From Candidatus Cloacimonadota bacterium (GTDB taxonomy: Bacteria > Cloacimonadota > Cloacimonadia > Cloacimonadales > JAFGVF01): 16,983 nucleotides of DNA. The stretch spans positions 1 through 16,983 of the forward strand of contig JAFGVF010000159.1 of the NCBI GenBank assembly GCA_016938155.1, in the 5' to 3' direction. Positions 1 to 7,937 of this stretch are shown piece by piece. A program made the translations under genes and the position numbers. How positions within the stretch are numbered: the stretch's first letter is position 1; every line of letters begins with the position of its first letter. The notes beneath the pieces were generated by a model. That model did not search any database, was not told the origin of the DNA, and saw nothing but the letters and a program-made list of their open reading frames with translations.

Positions 1-50
1 AAACCGGAAATGAAATCAGTGCTAAGCTTGAACTGTCTCAATACCCATAA
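1..50 (+). other. possible 3' end of an upstream gene
   Basis: Frame 3 is open from the window edge to a TAA at 48-50 and reads as a plausible C-terminus (TGNEISAKLELSQYP). Frame 1 is also open, to a TAA at 79-81, but would run into the promoter-like sequence at 74-102. Too little sequence is present to decide whether either is real. Confidence 0.25.
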
Positions 51-73
51 CAATATTAATCTAAAAAAGTATA

Positions 74-102
74 TTGACTAAATTTTGCCAATAATACTTA
101 AT
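74..102 (+). promoter_or_regulatory. candidate sigma70-type promoter of the exported protein gene
   Basis: TTGACT at 74-79 and CTTAAT at 97-102 are separated by 17 bases, 33 bases upstream of the start codon at 135. The -35 matches consensus at five of six positions and the -10 at four of six. Assigned by eye only. Confidence 0.4.
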
Positions 103-134
103 TAACTGTTGATAGACTTATAGGAGATTACTTT

Positions 135-809
135 ATGAAAATTGACTTACAAATAAAGCCGCTTATCGTGATAGTGCTGTTAACTCTTGCTTTTACAATG
201 CTACTTGCACAGGAGAGGAGTATTGAAACCAACCGAAGAGAGGATTTTCTGAATAGTAGAGTAATGCTGTATAAGTATCAAATCGATTATCATCAGAATC
301 AAAGACTCTCACTTGGAATGAATATGCCCATGACTAATAACTACATCATTGACATGGAATTAGGAAGTTTCCCATGGGTTGTTCATGATAAATATAACGA
401 CAATATTTTCAATTTCTCTATATTCTCATTTATCGATGCAACGGGAATTCTGCTATTTACTGCCTTCCTTCCTAATGATTTGAAGGCTACTTATGGCTAC
501 CTACCAATTTGGCTGACTAACTCGTCACATAATTTTTATCTCAATGGCAAGCCTGATTTCGAATTTAATACAAAATCAAAGCAATCATTGAAACTTGCTT
601 TATTTGCCAAAAATAACACAAATTATTATATCTGGATGAGAAATCCCTGGTTTGAAATTTCTCCCGGTCTGGGTGTGAAGCTGTGTCTATCTGCATTTTC
701 TCTGGATATAGGATTCGAGAGGGACTACCGAATCAGGCGTAAAAAATGCAAATTCACTGATGGTGCTTTTGTTTCTGTATCCACATATTTTCCGATGAAC
801 CATAAGTAA
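135..809 (+). CDS. exported hypothetical protein
   Basis: Function not recognised. The 224-residue product starts with a short charged segment and a hydrophobic stretch (about residues 9-25, PLIVIVLLTLAFTMLLA), followed by AQ, consistent with an N-terminal signal peptide or membrane anchor. The remainder is rich in aromatic and alternating polar/hydrophobic residues (for example around 90-115 and 180-200: GVKLCLSAFSLDIGFERDY), which suggests beta structure, possibly a small outer-membrane or periplasmic beta protein. This is inference from composition, not from a family match. The ATG is preceded by GGAG at 122-125 and by a promoter-like pair at 74-102. No partner gene is in the same transcript: the next gene has its own promoter 115 bases downstream. 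A lipoprotein cysteine is not visible. Coding status is well supported by length, ribosome site and signal sequence. Confidence 0.75.
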   Translation: MKIDLQIKPLIVIVLLTLAFTMLLAQERSIETNRREDFLNSRVMLYKYQIDYHQNQRLSLGMNMPMTNNYIIDMELGSFPWVVHDKYNDNIFNFSIFSFIDATGILLFTAFLPNDLKATYGYLPIWLTNSSHNFYLNGKPDFEFNTKSKQSLKLALFAKNNTNYYIWMRNPWFEISPGLGVKLCLSAFSLDIGFERDYRIRRKKCKFTDGAFVSVSTYFPMNHK

Positions 810-870
810 CCAAATTTCATTTCCTGGAAACGCTCAATTCAGTGTCTCTATTGAAAACAGTGCAACGACC

Positions 871-900
871 CCCTGCTTCGTTATAAACTCCTTCTGATAA
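871..900 (+). repeat. dispersed repeat copy 1 (CCCTGCT..CTGATAA)
   Basis: This 30-base stretch in the 810-994 intergenic gap is similar to 3729-3759: CCCTGCT, then CG, TAT, AACTCC and CTGA are shared in order, with about five substitutions and one indel. Both copies lie in non-coding DNA. Confidence 0.4.
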
Positions 901-924
901 CTGGATAGTAAATATTCATTAAAC

Positions 925-953
925 TTGACATTAACAATACTGTTGCATATATT
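925..953 (+). promoter_or_regulatory. strong sigma70-type promoter of the EF-hand membrane protein gene
   Basis: TTGACA at 925-930, a 17-base spacer, and TATATT at 948-953. The -35 is perfect and the -10 matches five of six positions. A transcript would start near 960, leaving a leader of about 35 bases that includes the AGGAGG-like ribosome site at 981-986. Confidence 0.7.
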
Positions 954-994
954 ATGTAATGTAAAAAATTATTGTACTTCAGGAGGTATGAGAC

Positions 995-3109
995 ATGGGG
1001 AATAATCATGTTTGGCAATTTTCACGAGTTGGTGGAATAAATCGCGTAAATCTTACAAGTGGTGAGGATTTACTTCATCTTGATAGTCTGGATCAGAAAT
1101 TGTGGACAGCCTTGAGTTGTCCGGTTAATGGATTAGAAATTGATAGTCAGACTCTTAACCTCATTGATACAGACAATGACGGCAAGATCAGGGTACCGGA
1201 AATTCTGGCTGCCGTGAAATGGCTTTTACCCTTGATAAATAATGCTGACGATTTGATTAGTCGCAAAAAGTCAATGCCACTCTCAGCTATTAAACAAAGT
1301 ACACCTGAGGGCAAAACCCTTTTTGAGGCTGCCAAACAGATTCTTATAAATCTCGGTAAACCGGATGCAGCAGAGCTTAGCATTGCTGATGTTTCTGACT
1401 CTATTGCTATCTTTGCCAATACAAAGTTCAATGGTGATGGTGTCATCACAGACATTTCAACCGATGATGAAAAGCTCAAAGGTTTAGTCGGAAAGATTAT
1501 AACAGCAGTTGGTTCTGTTCAGGATAGAAACGGTAAAGCCGGTATATCTGAAGCTGAACTTAACAATTATATTGCACTTTGCACAACTTATTCCGCCTGG
1601 CTGGATAAGGCAGAAACTGATAAAGAGACTATTCTTCCATTCGGTGATAAAACAGAGGATGCTTTCAATCTATTCTCGGCCCTCAAATCTAAGATTAATG
1701 ACTATTTTCTCCGTTGTCGCCTGGCTGAGTTTGACCCTCAATCGGCTGTGATTTTGAATACACTTACAGAGGAATTTACAAGTATAAGTAAACAGGATGT
1801 ATCCACCCGACTTGAGACTATTGCCGAATTCCCACTCGCTAAGATTGAAGCGAATAAGCCCTTATCGTTCATCTCCCCTATAAATCCCGCCTGGGCTGGA
1901 AAATTAGGGAAACTGCAAACCCTGATGGAAGAGATTTCGGCAAAACCGGTTGAAAGCATTACCGAAGATGAATGGAAATCCTTAACAGATAAATTTGCAG
2001 CCTATAATGCCTGGAAAGCCGAGTTCAGTAGTGCCGGGGTATTAGGTGGAATCGAAGAAGTAAGAGAGTTTCTGGCATCCGATGAGAAAGAACGGCTTCT
2101 ATCTCTGATTCAACTGGATAAGGCTGAAGAAACCAAAGCTAATAGTGTTTTTACAGTAGAGAAACTGGTCAGATTCTACTGCCACATTTATACGCTTCTG
2201 AATAATTTTGTGACCTTCACAGATTTCTATTCACCTGATAAAAATGCTATCTTCCAAGCCGGAACCCTCTATTTCGACCAACGCAGTTGTGAGTTGTGTA
2301 TCAAGGTCTCCGATATGGGCAAACAAGCAAAAATGGCTGCCTCGAGTGGAATCTGCCTGGTATATTTTGATTGTGTTTCTAAAGTAAAAAATGAGAAGAT
2401 GACAATTGTAGCAGCATTCACTGATGGTGATGTGGATGCACTTGAGCTTGGACGAAATGCAATTTTCTATGATAATAAAGGACTGGATTGGGATGCAACT
2501 GTCGTAAAAATTGTCGATAATCCTATCAGCATCAGACAGGCTTTCTGGTCACCTTATCGTAAACTCGGTAAGTTGATATCCAAGCAGATGGAGAAGATGG
2601 CATCCGCCCAGGAAGCGAAGGTGGACAGTGCCTCAGCAGCAGGAGTAGCTGCCGGCAAACCGGCACCATTCGACATCGCAAAATTTGCGGGTATATTCGC
2701 AGCCATAGGATTGGCAGTTGGAGCAATCGGTACTGCTCTCGCCTCTCTCATTGGAGGATTTTTAGCCCTTGTCTGGTGGAAAATACCTTTAGTGTTGATC
2801 GGTATAATGCTTTTGATTTCCCTTCCTTCCATGTTTATGGCATGGATGAAACTACGCAAACGCAACCTTGCCCCTATCCTTGACGCGAACGGCTGGGCGA
2901 TAAACGCCAAAGCAACCATCAATATCCCATTTGGAACATCCCTAACTCATCTGGCAAAGCTGCCTAAGAATTCCAAACTGAACCTGCATGACCCATTCAA
3001 GAAAAAGAGAAATCCGATTTCTGTTATCATTATGATCCTGCTACTGATAGCGGTAGCTCTGGCACTATTGTGGAGATTGGATGTCATTTCCCGATTGGGA
3101 TTAATGTAG
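995..3109 (+). CDS. EF-hand protein with C-terminal transmembrane helices
   Basis: The 704-residue product is not a family I can name. A textbook calcium-binding EF-hand loop occupies residues 58-69 (DTDNDGKIRVPE, with D1, D3, D5, G6, I8 and E12). A second, degenerate loop is at 177-188 (DRNGKAGISEAE), and an acidic NGDG turn sits near 146-149. There is no N-terminal signal peptide. Residues of about 200-480 are soluble and mostly helical in character. Residues of about 563-620 hold two closely spaced hydrophobic helices (a Gly/Ala-rich one, then KIPLVLIGIMLLISLPSMF) followed by KLRKR. A last helix lies at about 675-694, ending a few residues before the C-terminus. The large N-terminal part therefore probably faces the cytoplasm, anchored by the tail. 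Start choice: ATG 995 with AGGAGG nine bases upstream. It is monocistronic: own promoter (925-953) and terminator (3133-3162). Calcium binding is an inference from the loop. Confidence 0.85.
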   Translation: MGNNHVWQFSRVGGINRVNLTSGEDLLHLDSLDQKLWTALSCPVNGLEIDSQTLNLIDTDNDGKIRVPEILAAVKWLLPLINNADDLISRKKSMPLSAIKQSTPEGKTLFEAAKQILINLGKPDAAELSIADVSDSIAIFANTKFNGDGVITDISTDDEKLKGLVGKIITAVGSVQDRNGKAGISEAELNNYIALCTTYSAWLDKAETDKETILPFGDKTEDAFNLFSALKSKINDYFLRCRLAEFDPQSAVILNTLTEEFTSISKQDVSTRLETIAEFPLAKIEANKPLSFISPINPAWAGKLGKLQTLMEEISAKPVESITEDEWKSLTDKFAAYNAWKAEFSSAGVLGGIEEVREFLASDEKERLLSLIQLDKAEETKANSVFTVEKLVRFYCHIYTLLNNFVTFTDFYSPDKNAIFQAGTLYFDQRSCELCIKVSDMGKQAKMAASSGICLVYFDCVSKVKNEKMTIVAAFTDGDVDALELGRNAIFYDNKGLDWDATVVKIVDNPISIRQAFWSPYRKLGKLISKQMEKMASAQEAKVDSASAAGVAAGKPAPFDIAKFAGIFAAIGLAVGAIGTALASLIGGFLALVWWKIPLVLIGIMLLISLPSMFMAWMKLRKRNLAPILDANGWAINAKATINIPFGTSLTHLAKLPKNSKLNLHDPFKKKRNPISVIIMILLLIAVALALLWRLDVISRLGLM

Positions 3110-3132
3110 AAATTTATCATAAATCGTTTATA

Positions 3133-3162
3133 GCCTTCCTGCTGATGCGGGAAGGCTTTTTT
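3133..3162 (+). terminator. rho-independent terminator of the EF-hand protein gene
   Basis: A 7-bp perfect stem GCCTTCC (3133-3139) / GGAAGGC (3150-3156), with a 10-base loop, is followed directly by TTTTTT. It sits 24 bases after the stop codon at 3109. Confidence 0.85.
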
Positions 3163-3216
3163 CATGGCAGGAAAATATTCAACTTTATATACCTACTTCG
3201 CACAGTGGTTTTATTC

Positions 3217-3240
3217 GTTCCCAAGCTGGGGCTTGGGAAC
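3217..3240. repeat. perfect inverted repeat GTTCCCAAGC / GCTTGGGAAC
   Basis: Two 10-base arms (3217-3226 and 3231-3240) flank a TGGG loop. There is no T-tract on either side, so it is not a typical terminator. It opens a palindrome-rich stretch. Confidence 0.7.
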
Positions 3241-3760
3241 TAGAATTAGGGGAAAAACTCAAGGGAGTTTGCAGGTTTATCGAGCCGTAGCTTTAACGAA
3301 GGTTGAAGCGATAGCGGACGTCCTTAGAAAGAGCACTCATACATTGACCGGGCTTTGACAAGAACTGATGACACACCTCCCCTAAACACCAACTTCAGTT
3401 GGTGGCTGTAAATCCGGATATATTATCATAACCTCTTCAGCGGTTTTTTGGCTCCTGTAGAAACTGCTGAAGCAGTTAAATAGGCTGTTTATGACCATAA
3501 GTCCCCCTACTCAAAAGTAGGAGTTAAGGGAAATGTCCCAACGCAGACCTTTGAAATGGTCGGCTTAAATTGCAATCTAGAGTTAGCAATCATACCGCAC
3601 GCTACCAGCTTGCGACACAAGTCGGTACGGGTGCCCCTTGTGGGTACCCGCTTTGGGCAGGCACCAGTCTTCGCCAAAGGCTACGCCCTGACAAGCAAGG
3701 CACTGCTCTACAAAAAAAACACGGAAGTCCCTGCTCCGCTATGAACTCCCGCTGAATAAA
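3241..3760. repeat. gene-free stretch with a series of short palindromes
   Basis: Part of the 892-base gap between 3110 and 4001. Hairpins read directly are: AAACTC/GAGTTT near 3256-3271; GCTTTAAC/GTTGAAGC (3289-3308, one G-T pair); CACCAACT/AGTTGGTG (3387-3404, 2-base loop); AACTGCT/AGCAGTT (3462-3477, 2-base loop); CCTACT/AGTAGG (3506-3521); and GACC/GGTC around 3546-3561. Further right is a GC-richer patch (about 3598-3745) with GGGTGCCC/GGGTACCC arms. Short open frames across it (for example 3556-3744) lack ribosome sites and protein-like composition. No gene is seen. A repeat copy similar to 871-900 lies at 3729-3759. Confidence 0.55.
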
Positions 3761-3805
3761 ATGGAAATTTCAGCAATTTTCATGCATATTCTATGCTATT
3801 ACAAG

Positions 3806-3939
3806 GCACTATCACAATAATTCTCCGAAATTGATGAGTTTCAGCTCTGAAACTGGTGACTCACTTATCTCCCAGCCCAAGGTTCGCCCAAGAGACTCGG
3901 GAGAATCGGATAAGTTTTGAGTCGTTATTGTGATAGTGC
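3806..3939. mobile_element. MITE-like element with 15-bp terminal inverted repeats
   Basis: GCACTATCACAATAA (3806-3820) is perfectly inverted as TTATTGTGATAGTGC (3925-3939), enclosing 104 bases. Inside is a nested structure: GTTTCAG/CTGAAAC around 3838-3854, and GACTC, TTATC and CCC segments (about 3857-3875) that pair with GGGA, GATAA and GAGTC (about 3898-3922). There is no coding capacity. No clear target-site duplication flanks it. It lies 62 bases downstream of the sorting-domain protein's stop codon. It could alternatively be a large structured RNA or terminator-like element. Confidence 0.45.
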
Positions 3940-4001
3940 ACTGATAGTGCATGATGATTTATTTGAATTTGGTTCGAAAAACCATAATAAAGGTAACCAG
4001 C

Positions 4002-5363
4002 TTATTTCAAATAGATCATTTTCCCGTTGCTGGTTTGTGTCTTTGTTACCAGTTTATAGAAATATACTCCAGAGGCAACCCGTCGATTCGAGCTGTCAGT
4101 CCCCTGCCAGTTAACAGTATGATTTCCTGAGGTCATGGTATCGCTTACCAGAGTATTTATCTTCTCACCTTTGATGTTATAAATATACATGGTTACTTTC
4201 TCCCGTTGCTTCAGATTAAAGCTGATGGTAGTCATAGAACTGAAGGGATTGGGATAATTGGTGCTCAACATAGGTATCGGACTGATCTCATTCTCTTCAT
4301 TGGCAACGGGTGAGTTTTCTATTAGGTATGGGTAACCCCAATTTGTTATGAGCCCGGTCGCCCATACATTTATAAAATCCCAACCTGCAGATGTGTAAGT
4401 TGCAGGGTTCAGCATCTCAATAGTCTGCAAACCAAGTACATTTGAATATGTTCCTCCAAAATAATACTCTGTATAGTCTTCAGCACCTGTTGATTCTTCA
4501 TCCCAAAAACAATTTGTGATATTTGAATTTGGATTAATCATGCCAAGTAATCCACCTGCGGTTGAATTTTGAATTTCTCCAGCGACATAGCAATTTGAGA
4601 TAAGATTCCCATTATAGCAATTCCCTATCAGTCCACCGTTATGATCTACTAAGAAATTGAGAATTCCATAGTAATAGCAGTTTGAAATTTCTGAATCTAA
4701 AATCAATCCCATCAAACCACCACAACTGTCATTACCAGTGACAGTAGCTTCTGAATAGCAACGAGATATCACACTATCTACTTGATTCCCAATCAAACCA
4801 CCCAAGGAAAATTCTCCTTCTATTACACCACTACTACTACAAAGTGTAATAGTTGAGTTAACTCCCCCACCGACTAAAAGACCACAGTTCATAGTGCAAT
4901 ACATCTCACTATCTACTAACTTCACAGCTTCTATATGGGCATTGTCAATATAACCGAACAGTCCTTTGTCACGGACAAGATCACCCGTTCTGTTGATATA
5001 GAGATTTGAGATAGTATGAAATCCACCATTATAGTTACCGGAAAAAGGTGTTAAGACCCATTCTTCATTATCACCCATAATTTTTAACCCAATTGGATTA
5101 AAACCAGCTCCATTATCCCAGTTCTCAGTATCACTTGCATCAATGTCAGCAGTTTGAATAAAATAAAAAGACAAATCAGGAGTTCCCCAGACATCCTGAG
5201 TGATAGATAACCAATATAGGTTCTCAAGATTGTCAATCTGATAAGGATTTGACTCTGTGCCTGCATCAGTATCATCGTAATTTGAGGGTGGAGTCGCAGG
5301 GGGTTCTGCTGTTAATAATGCTACTCCGATAAGTACTATTAGAAAAAACAATAACTTTTTCAT
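4002..5363 (-). CDS. secreted GLUG-repeat protein with C-terminal sorting domain
   Basis: The 453-residue product begins with a signal peptide (MKKLLFFLIVLIGVALLTA). Start: ATG 5363 is preferred over an in-frame ATG 48 bases upstream, because AGGAG lies at 5369-5373 and the signal peptide begins here. The central region (about residues 130-300) has GLUG-type beta repeats, each with a GGLIG/GGLLG/GGLMG core followed by ISNCY-like strands (SVISRCYS, EISNCYYYG, LISNCYVAG, NITNCFWDE). Such repeats form surface beta-helical adhesin-like folds. The last 87 residues are a sorting-type domain: NYPNPF, TTISFNL, YIYNIKGEKI, NWQGTDSSN, GVYFYKL and KMIYLK, as in type IX secretion cargo and FlgD-Ig-like tails. 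The product is therefore probably exported and cell-surface attached or released. No type IX machinery is visible in this window. A promoter lies at 5397-5424. A truncated relative of the last ~60 residues lies at 10993-11175. Confidence 0.88.
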   Translation of the reverse strand: MKKLLFFLIVLIGVALLTAEPPATPPSNYDDTDAGTESNPYQIDNLENLYWLSITQDVWGTPDLSFYFIQTADIDASDTENWDNGAGFNPIGLKIMGDNEEWVLTPFSGNYNGGFHTISNLYINRTGDLVRDKGLFGYIDNAHIEAVKLVDSEMYCTMNCGLLVGGGVNSTITLCSSSGVIEGEFSLGGLIGNQVDSVISRCYSEATVTGNDSCGGLMGLILDSEISNCYYYGILNFLVDHNGGLIGNCYNGNLISNCYVAGEIQNSTAGGLLGMINPNSNITNCFWDEESTGAEDYTEYYFGGTYSNVLGLQTIEMLNPATYTSAGWDFINVWATGLITNWGYPYLIENSPVANEENEISPIPMLSTNYPNPFSSMTTISFNLKQREKVTMYIYNIKGEKINTLVSDTMTSGNHTVNWQGTDSSNRRVASGVYFYKLVTKTQTSNGKMIYLK

Positions 5364-5396
5364 TACATCTCCTAAACAATAAACCTTCATTTGTTG

Positions 5397-5424
5397 ATTA
5401 TTACCAGGCAAATTATAAGGTCAA
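5397..5424 (-). promoter_or_regulatory. promoter of the GLUG/sorting-domain gene
   Basis: On the minus strand, TTGACC (5424-5419), a 16-base spacer and AATAAT (5402-5397). Both boxes match consensus at five of six positions. The implied leader to ATG 5363 is about 27 bases. This also supports the internal start codon, since the longer frame would begin within the leader. Confidence 0.6.
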
Positions 5425-5572
5425 GTGTTTTATACTCTGCAATCTTATAGCACGAGTGGACTCAAGCTTTACTTTGTACAGTGACTCCCCTGAGTTGCTG
5501 TGACAGTGAAGTTGACAATAACCTTACAATTCGAAAAGTCAAAACTATTTATAAGGTAATATGGGAGTAGCC

Positions 5573-7774
5573 TTACACAATCCCTTCGTTCTGCTTTTTA
5601 TTGAGATTATTCAGATAAATCAAGGAGCAGATCCTTAGTTGATCGTAAGAATACTTACCCTCAAACAAATCAAACACCGGTTTTAATCTCAGGATTTCCA
5701 TTTCTGAAAATAGCTTATAGGCTTTGTCGCAATCCTCTTTGTCCAGTTCCAGGAAGCTATCTAACGATTTGGTTATAACATGCCCCTCCATAAGAAAATC
5801 TCTGAAGTAATAGAAAACCCTTTCTCTCTTCACACCGAACTCTTTTTGAATCTCTTCTACCGAGAAACCCTGATTGTACATTTTAGCTGCGGTAAATGCT
5901 CTTGCTTCCCTTCTAGTTGTTTTAGCTATCTCCACTTGCATAAAATCAAGGTTATGCTCACTAAGCTTTGACTCTAAGTTATTCTTTTTACAGAATGGGA
6001 TAATAATCTCAAGTAACATGCTGCCATAATTATTTAGTTTCGCCCTGCCTATTCCACTTATCTGGATAAGCTGAGCCTCTGATTGTGGGTATGTTGCCGA
6101 TATCTCTTTGAGAGTTTTATCATGAAAAATGGTGTAGGGAGGTATCTCTTTTTCATCAGCCAGCTCTTTTCGCTTTTTTTTGAGTAGCTCAAACAACTTG
6201 TCATTATACTCTGTTATACCTGATTGGGAAGTGAATTTCACCGTCTCTTCTATAAGATGCCCCATAAACTTCTCTTCGTTCTTAAGGATTTTTTTAGCTT
6301 TATCCGTAAGCTTAACACTACCAAATTCCTCATCTAATACAACAATTTTGTTTCTTAGAAGCTGACGGTAAACAAACAGCCATTGTTTGAGAGATTGGTC
6401 TGTACCAATACCGTATGTTGAAAGCTCATCATGCTTTCTTTCAAGTATTGTCTTATCTTTTGACCCTCGAAGGATTTTTGAGATATAATGAGCTCCAAAT
6501 ACCTCATTTGTCCTGTAAACACATGAAAGAAACTTCTGAACAATGATTGTCAAGTCCTCTTTAGGTTTAACTTCTTTCACACAATTGTCGCATGTCCCAC
6601 AGTTTTCCTCTAAATGCTCTTCTCCAAAATAGTTTAAGATAAAGGAACGCCTGCAATTCTCATCTTCCACAAAATTCTCCATGGCCTCTAAATGGTTGTA
6701 GGCAACAATCCTTTCCCGTTCCTCTTTATCCTTAAGGAGAAACTTAATCTTGGCAATATCGTTGTAAGAAAACAGCAGAAGACAATAGGCATATTCTCCA
6801 TCTCGTCCGGCACGCCCTATTTGCTGATAATAGCTCTCAACATCTTTGGGCAGGTCATAATGGATCACACATCTCACATCCGGTTTATCTATTCCCATCC
6901 CAAAGGCAATTGTCGCTACAATGATATTGAAATCATCATTAATGAACTTATCTTGATTGTTCTTTCTCGTTTCACTATCTAATCCGGCATGATAAGGCAG
7001 AGATTTATAGCCGATTGCATTCAGCTTTTCCGAGAGCTGGTCAACTCCGTTTCTCGAGAAACAATATATTATAACCGACTGATTCTTGAATCTTTCAAGT
7101 GTGTCAATTACCTGGATAACCCCGTCTGTTTTTGTCTTTACTTCTATAAACAGATTCGGTCTGTCAAAGCTTGTTTTAAATAGTGAGAACTCACCCAATT
7201 GCAGATTTTTGGAAATATCAGCCTGCACCAGCGGAGTAGCTGTAGCTGTAAGGGCAATTGTAGGTGGATAATTCAGCTTGCTTCTTAATTCTGCTATTTG
7301 TCGGTATTCAGGTCTGAAATCATGTCCCCATTCTGAGATACAATGAGCTTCATCTACCGCAATCAGCGATATCTCTATCTGACTGAGAAGATCAAATGTA
7401 TGAGGTAACATGAGAGTTTCAGGAGCTAAATACAGAAGTTTGACTTTGTTTGATTTTATCTTGTTTTTAGTAAGAAAATACTCCTCTCGTGATAGAGAGC
7501 TATTCAGGAAAACAGCCGTGACACCAAACTGTTGGAGTTGGTTCACTTGATTCTTCATGAGTGAAATCAGGGGTGAGATAACAATAGCAGTACCATCTTT
7601 CATGAGAGCAGGTATCTGATAACAAAGAGATTTGCCACTACCGGTCGGCATAATCACAACACTATTTAAACCCTGAATTAGATTCTTAATAATATCTAAT
7701 TGGTATTTACGGAATTGTTTGTACCCAAATACTTCATAAAGAAGTTTTAATGCCTCCTGCTGTATGCCTTCCAT
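5573..7774 (-). CDS. recQ: ATP-dependent DNA helicase RecQ
   Basis: The 733-residue SF2 helicase unwinds DNA 3' to 5' in recombination and fork repair. Domains in order: motif 0 FRKYQ (residues 21-25); Walker A PTGSGKS (43-49); SPLISLMKNQ motif Ia (67-76); DEAH box (141-144) followed by CISEWGHDFRPEY, the RecQ aromatic-rich loop; TATAT motif III; QQIGRAGRDGE motif VI; the zinc-binding cysteines CRRSFILNYFGE...CGTCDNC (about 378-406); a winged-helix RQC domain (about 410-500); an HRDC domain (about 520-605, ending with ISGIGRAKLNNYG); and a C-terminal helix-turn-helix (GFSVEEIQKEFGVKRERVFYY). The last is a common extra module in Bacteroidota-type RecQ. Length is normal for the long RecQ class. 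ATG 7774 has AGGTGA upstream. All catalytic motifs look intact. It is transcribed alone from a promoter at 7842-7869. No DNA-repair partner is adjacent, so the context adds little. Confidence 0.96.
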   Translation of the reverse strand: MEGIQQEALKLLYEVFGYKQFRKYQLDIIKNLIQGLNSVVIMPTGSGKSLCYQIPALMKDGTAIVISPLISLMKNQVNQLQQFGVTAVFLNSSLSREEYFLTKNKIKSNKVKLLYLAPETLMLPHTFDLLSQIEISLIAVDEAHCISEWGHDFRPEYRQIAELRSKLNYPPTIALTATATPLVQADISKNLQLGEFSLFKTSFDRPNLFIEVKTKTDGVIQVIDTLERFKNQSVIIYCFSRNGVDQLSEKLNAIGYKSLPYHAGLDSETRKNNQDKFINDDFNIIVATIAFGMGIDKPDVRCVIHYDLPKDVESYYQQIGRAGRDGEYAYCLLLFSYNDIAKIKFLLKDKEERERIVAYNHLEAMENFVEDENCRRSFILNYFGEEHLEENCGTCDNCVKEVKPKEDLTIIVQKFLSCVYRTNEVFGAHYISKILRGSKDKTILERKHDELSTYGIGTDQSLKQWLFVYRQLLRNKIVVLDEEFGSVKLTDKAKKILKNEEKFMGHLIEETVKFTSQSGITEYNDKLFELLKKKRKELADEKEIPPYTIFHDKTLKEISATYPQSEAQLIQISGIGRAKLNNYGSMLLEIIIPFCKKNNLESKLSEHNLDFMQVEIAKTTRREARAFTAAKMYNQGFSVEEIQKEFGVKRERVFYYFRDFLMEGHVITKSLDSFLELDKEDCDKAYKLFSEMEILRLKPVFDLFEGKYSYDQLRICSLIYLNNLNKKQNEGIV

Positions 7775-7841
7775 CTTTTCACCTCATTCTCTTGTTCAGA
7801 CCCTTTTATTCTTGCCAATGGTTCCTTCATTCAGTATCTTT

Positions 7842-7869
7842 AATCTAAAATTGTTTTTATACTTGTCAA
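7842..7869 (-). promoter_or_regulatory. promoter of recQ
   Basis: On the minus strand, TTGACA (7869-7864), a 16-base spacer and TAGATT (7847-7842). The -35 is perfect and the -10 matches four of six positions. The leader to ATG 7774 is about 60 bases. Confidence 0.6.
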
Positions 7870-7937
7870 TAAAAAAACTTACCTTCGAGATTTCTATAGG
7901 AATTGTGAAGCCTTAGTGACTATTCAAGACTGTGACC

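Noticed and set aside
1147..1479. Minus-strand 110-codon frame inside the EF-hand gene
   Set aside because: It is antisense to a well-supported gene with promoter, ribosome site and terminator; no independent evidence.
3556..3755. Two overlapping ~60-codon plus-strand frames
   Set aside because: They overlap in different frames in a palindrome-rich, GC-richer patch and have no ribosome site or protein-like composition.
5364..5411. N-terminal extension of the GLUG protein from ATG 5411
   Set aside because: It would precede the signal peptide, lacks a ribosome site and overlaps the promoter -10 region.
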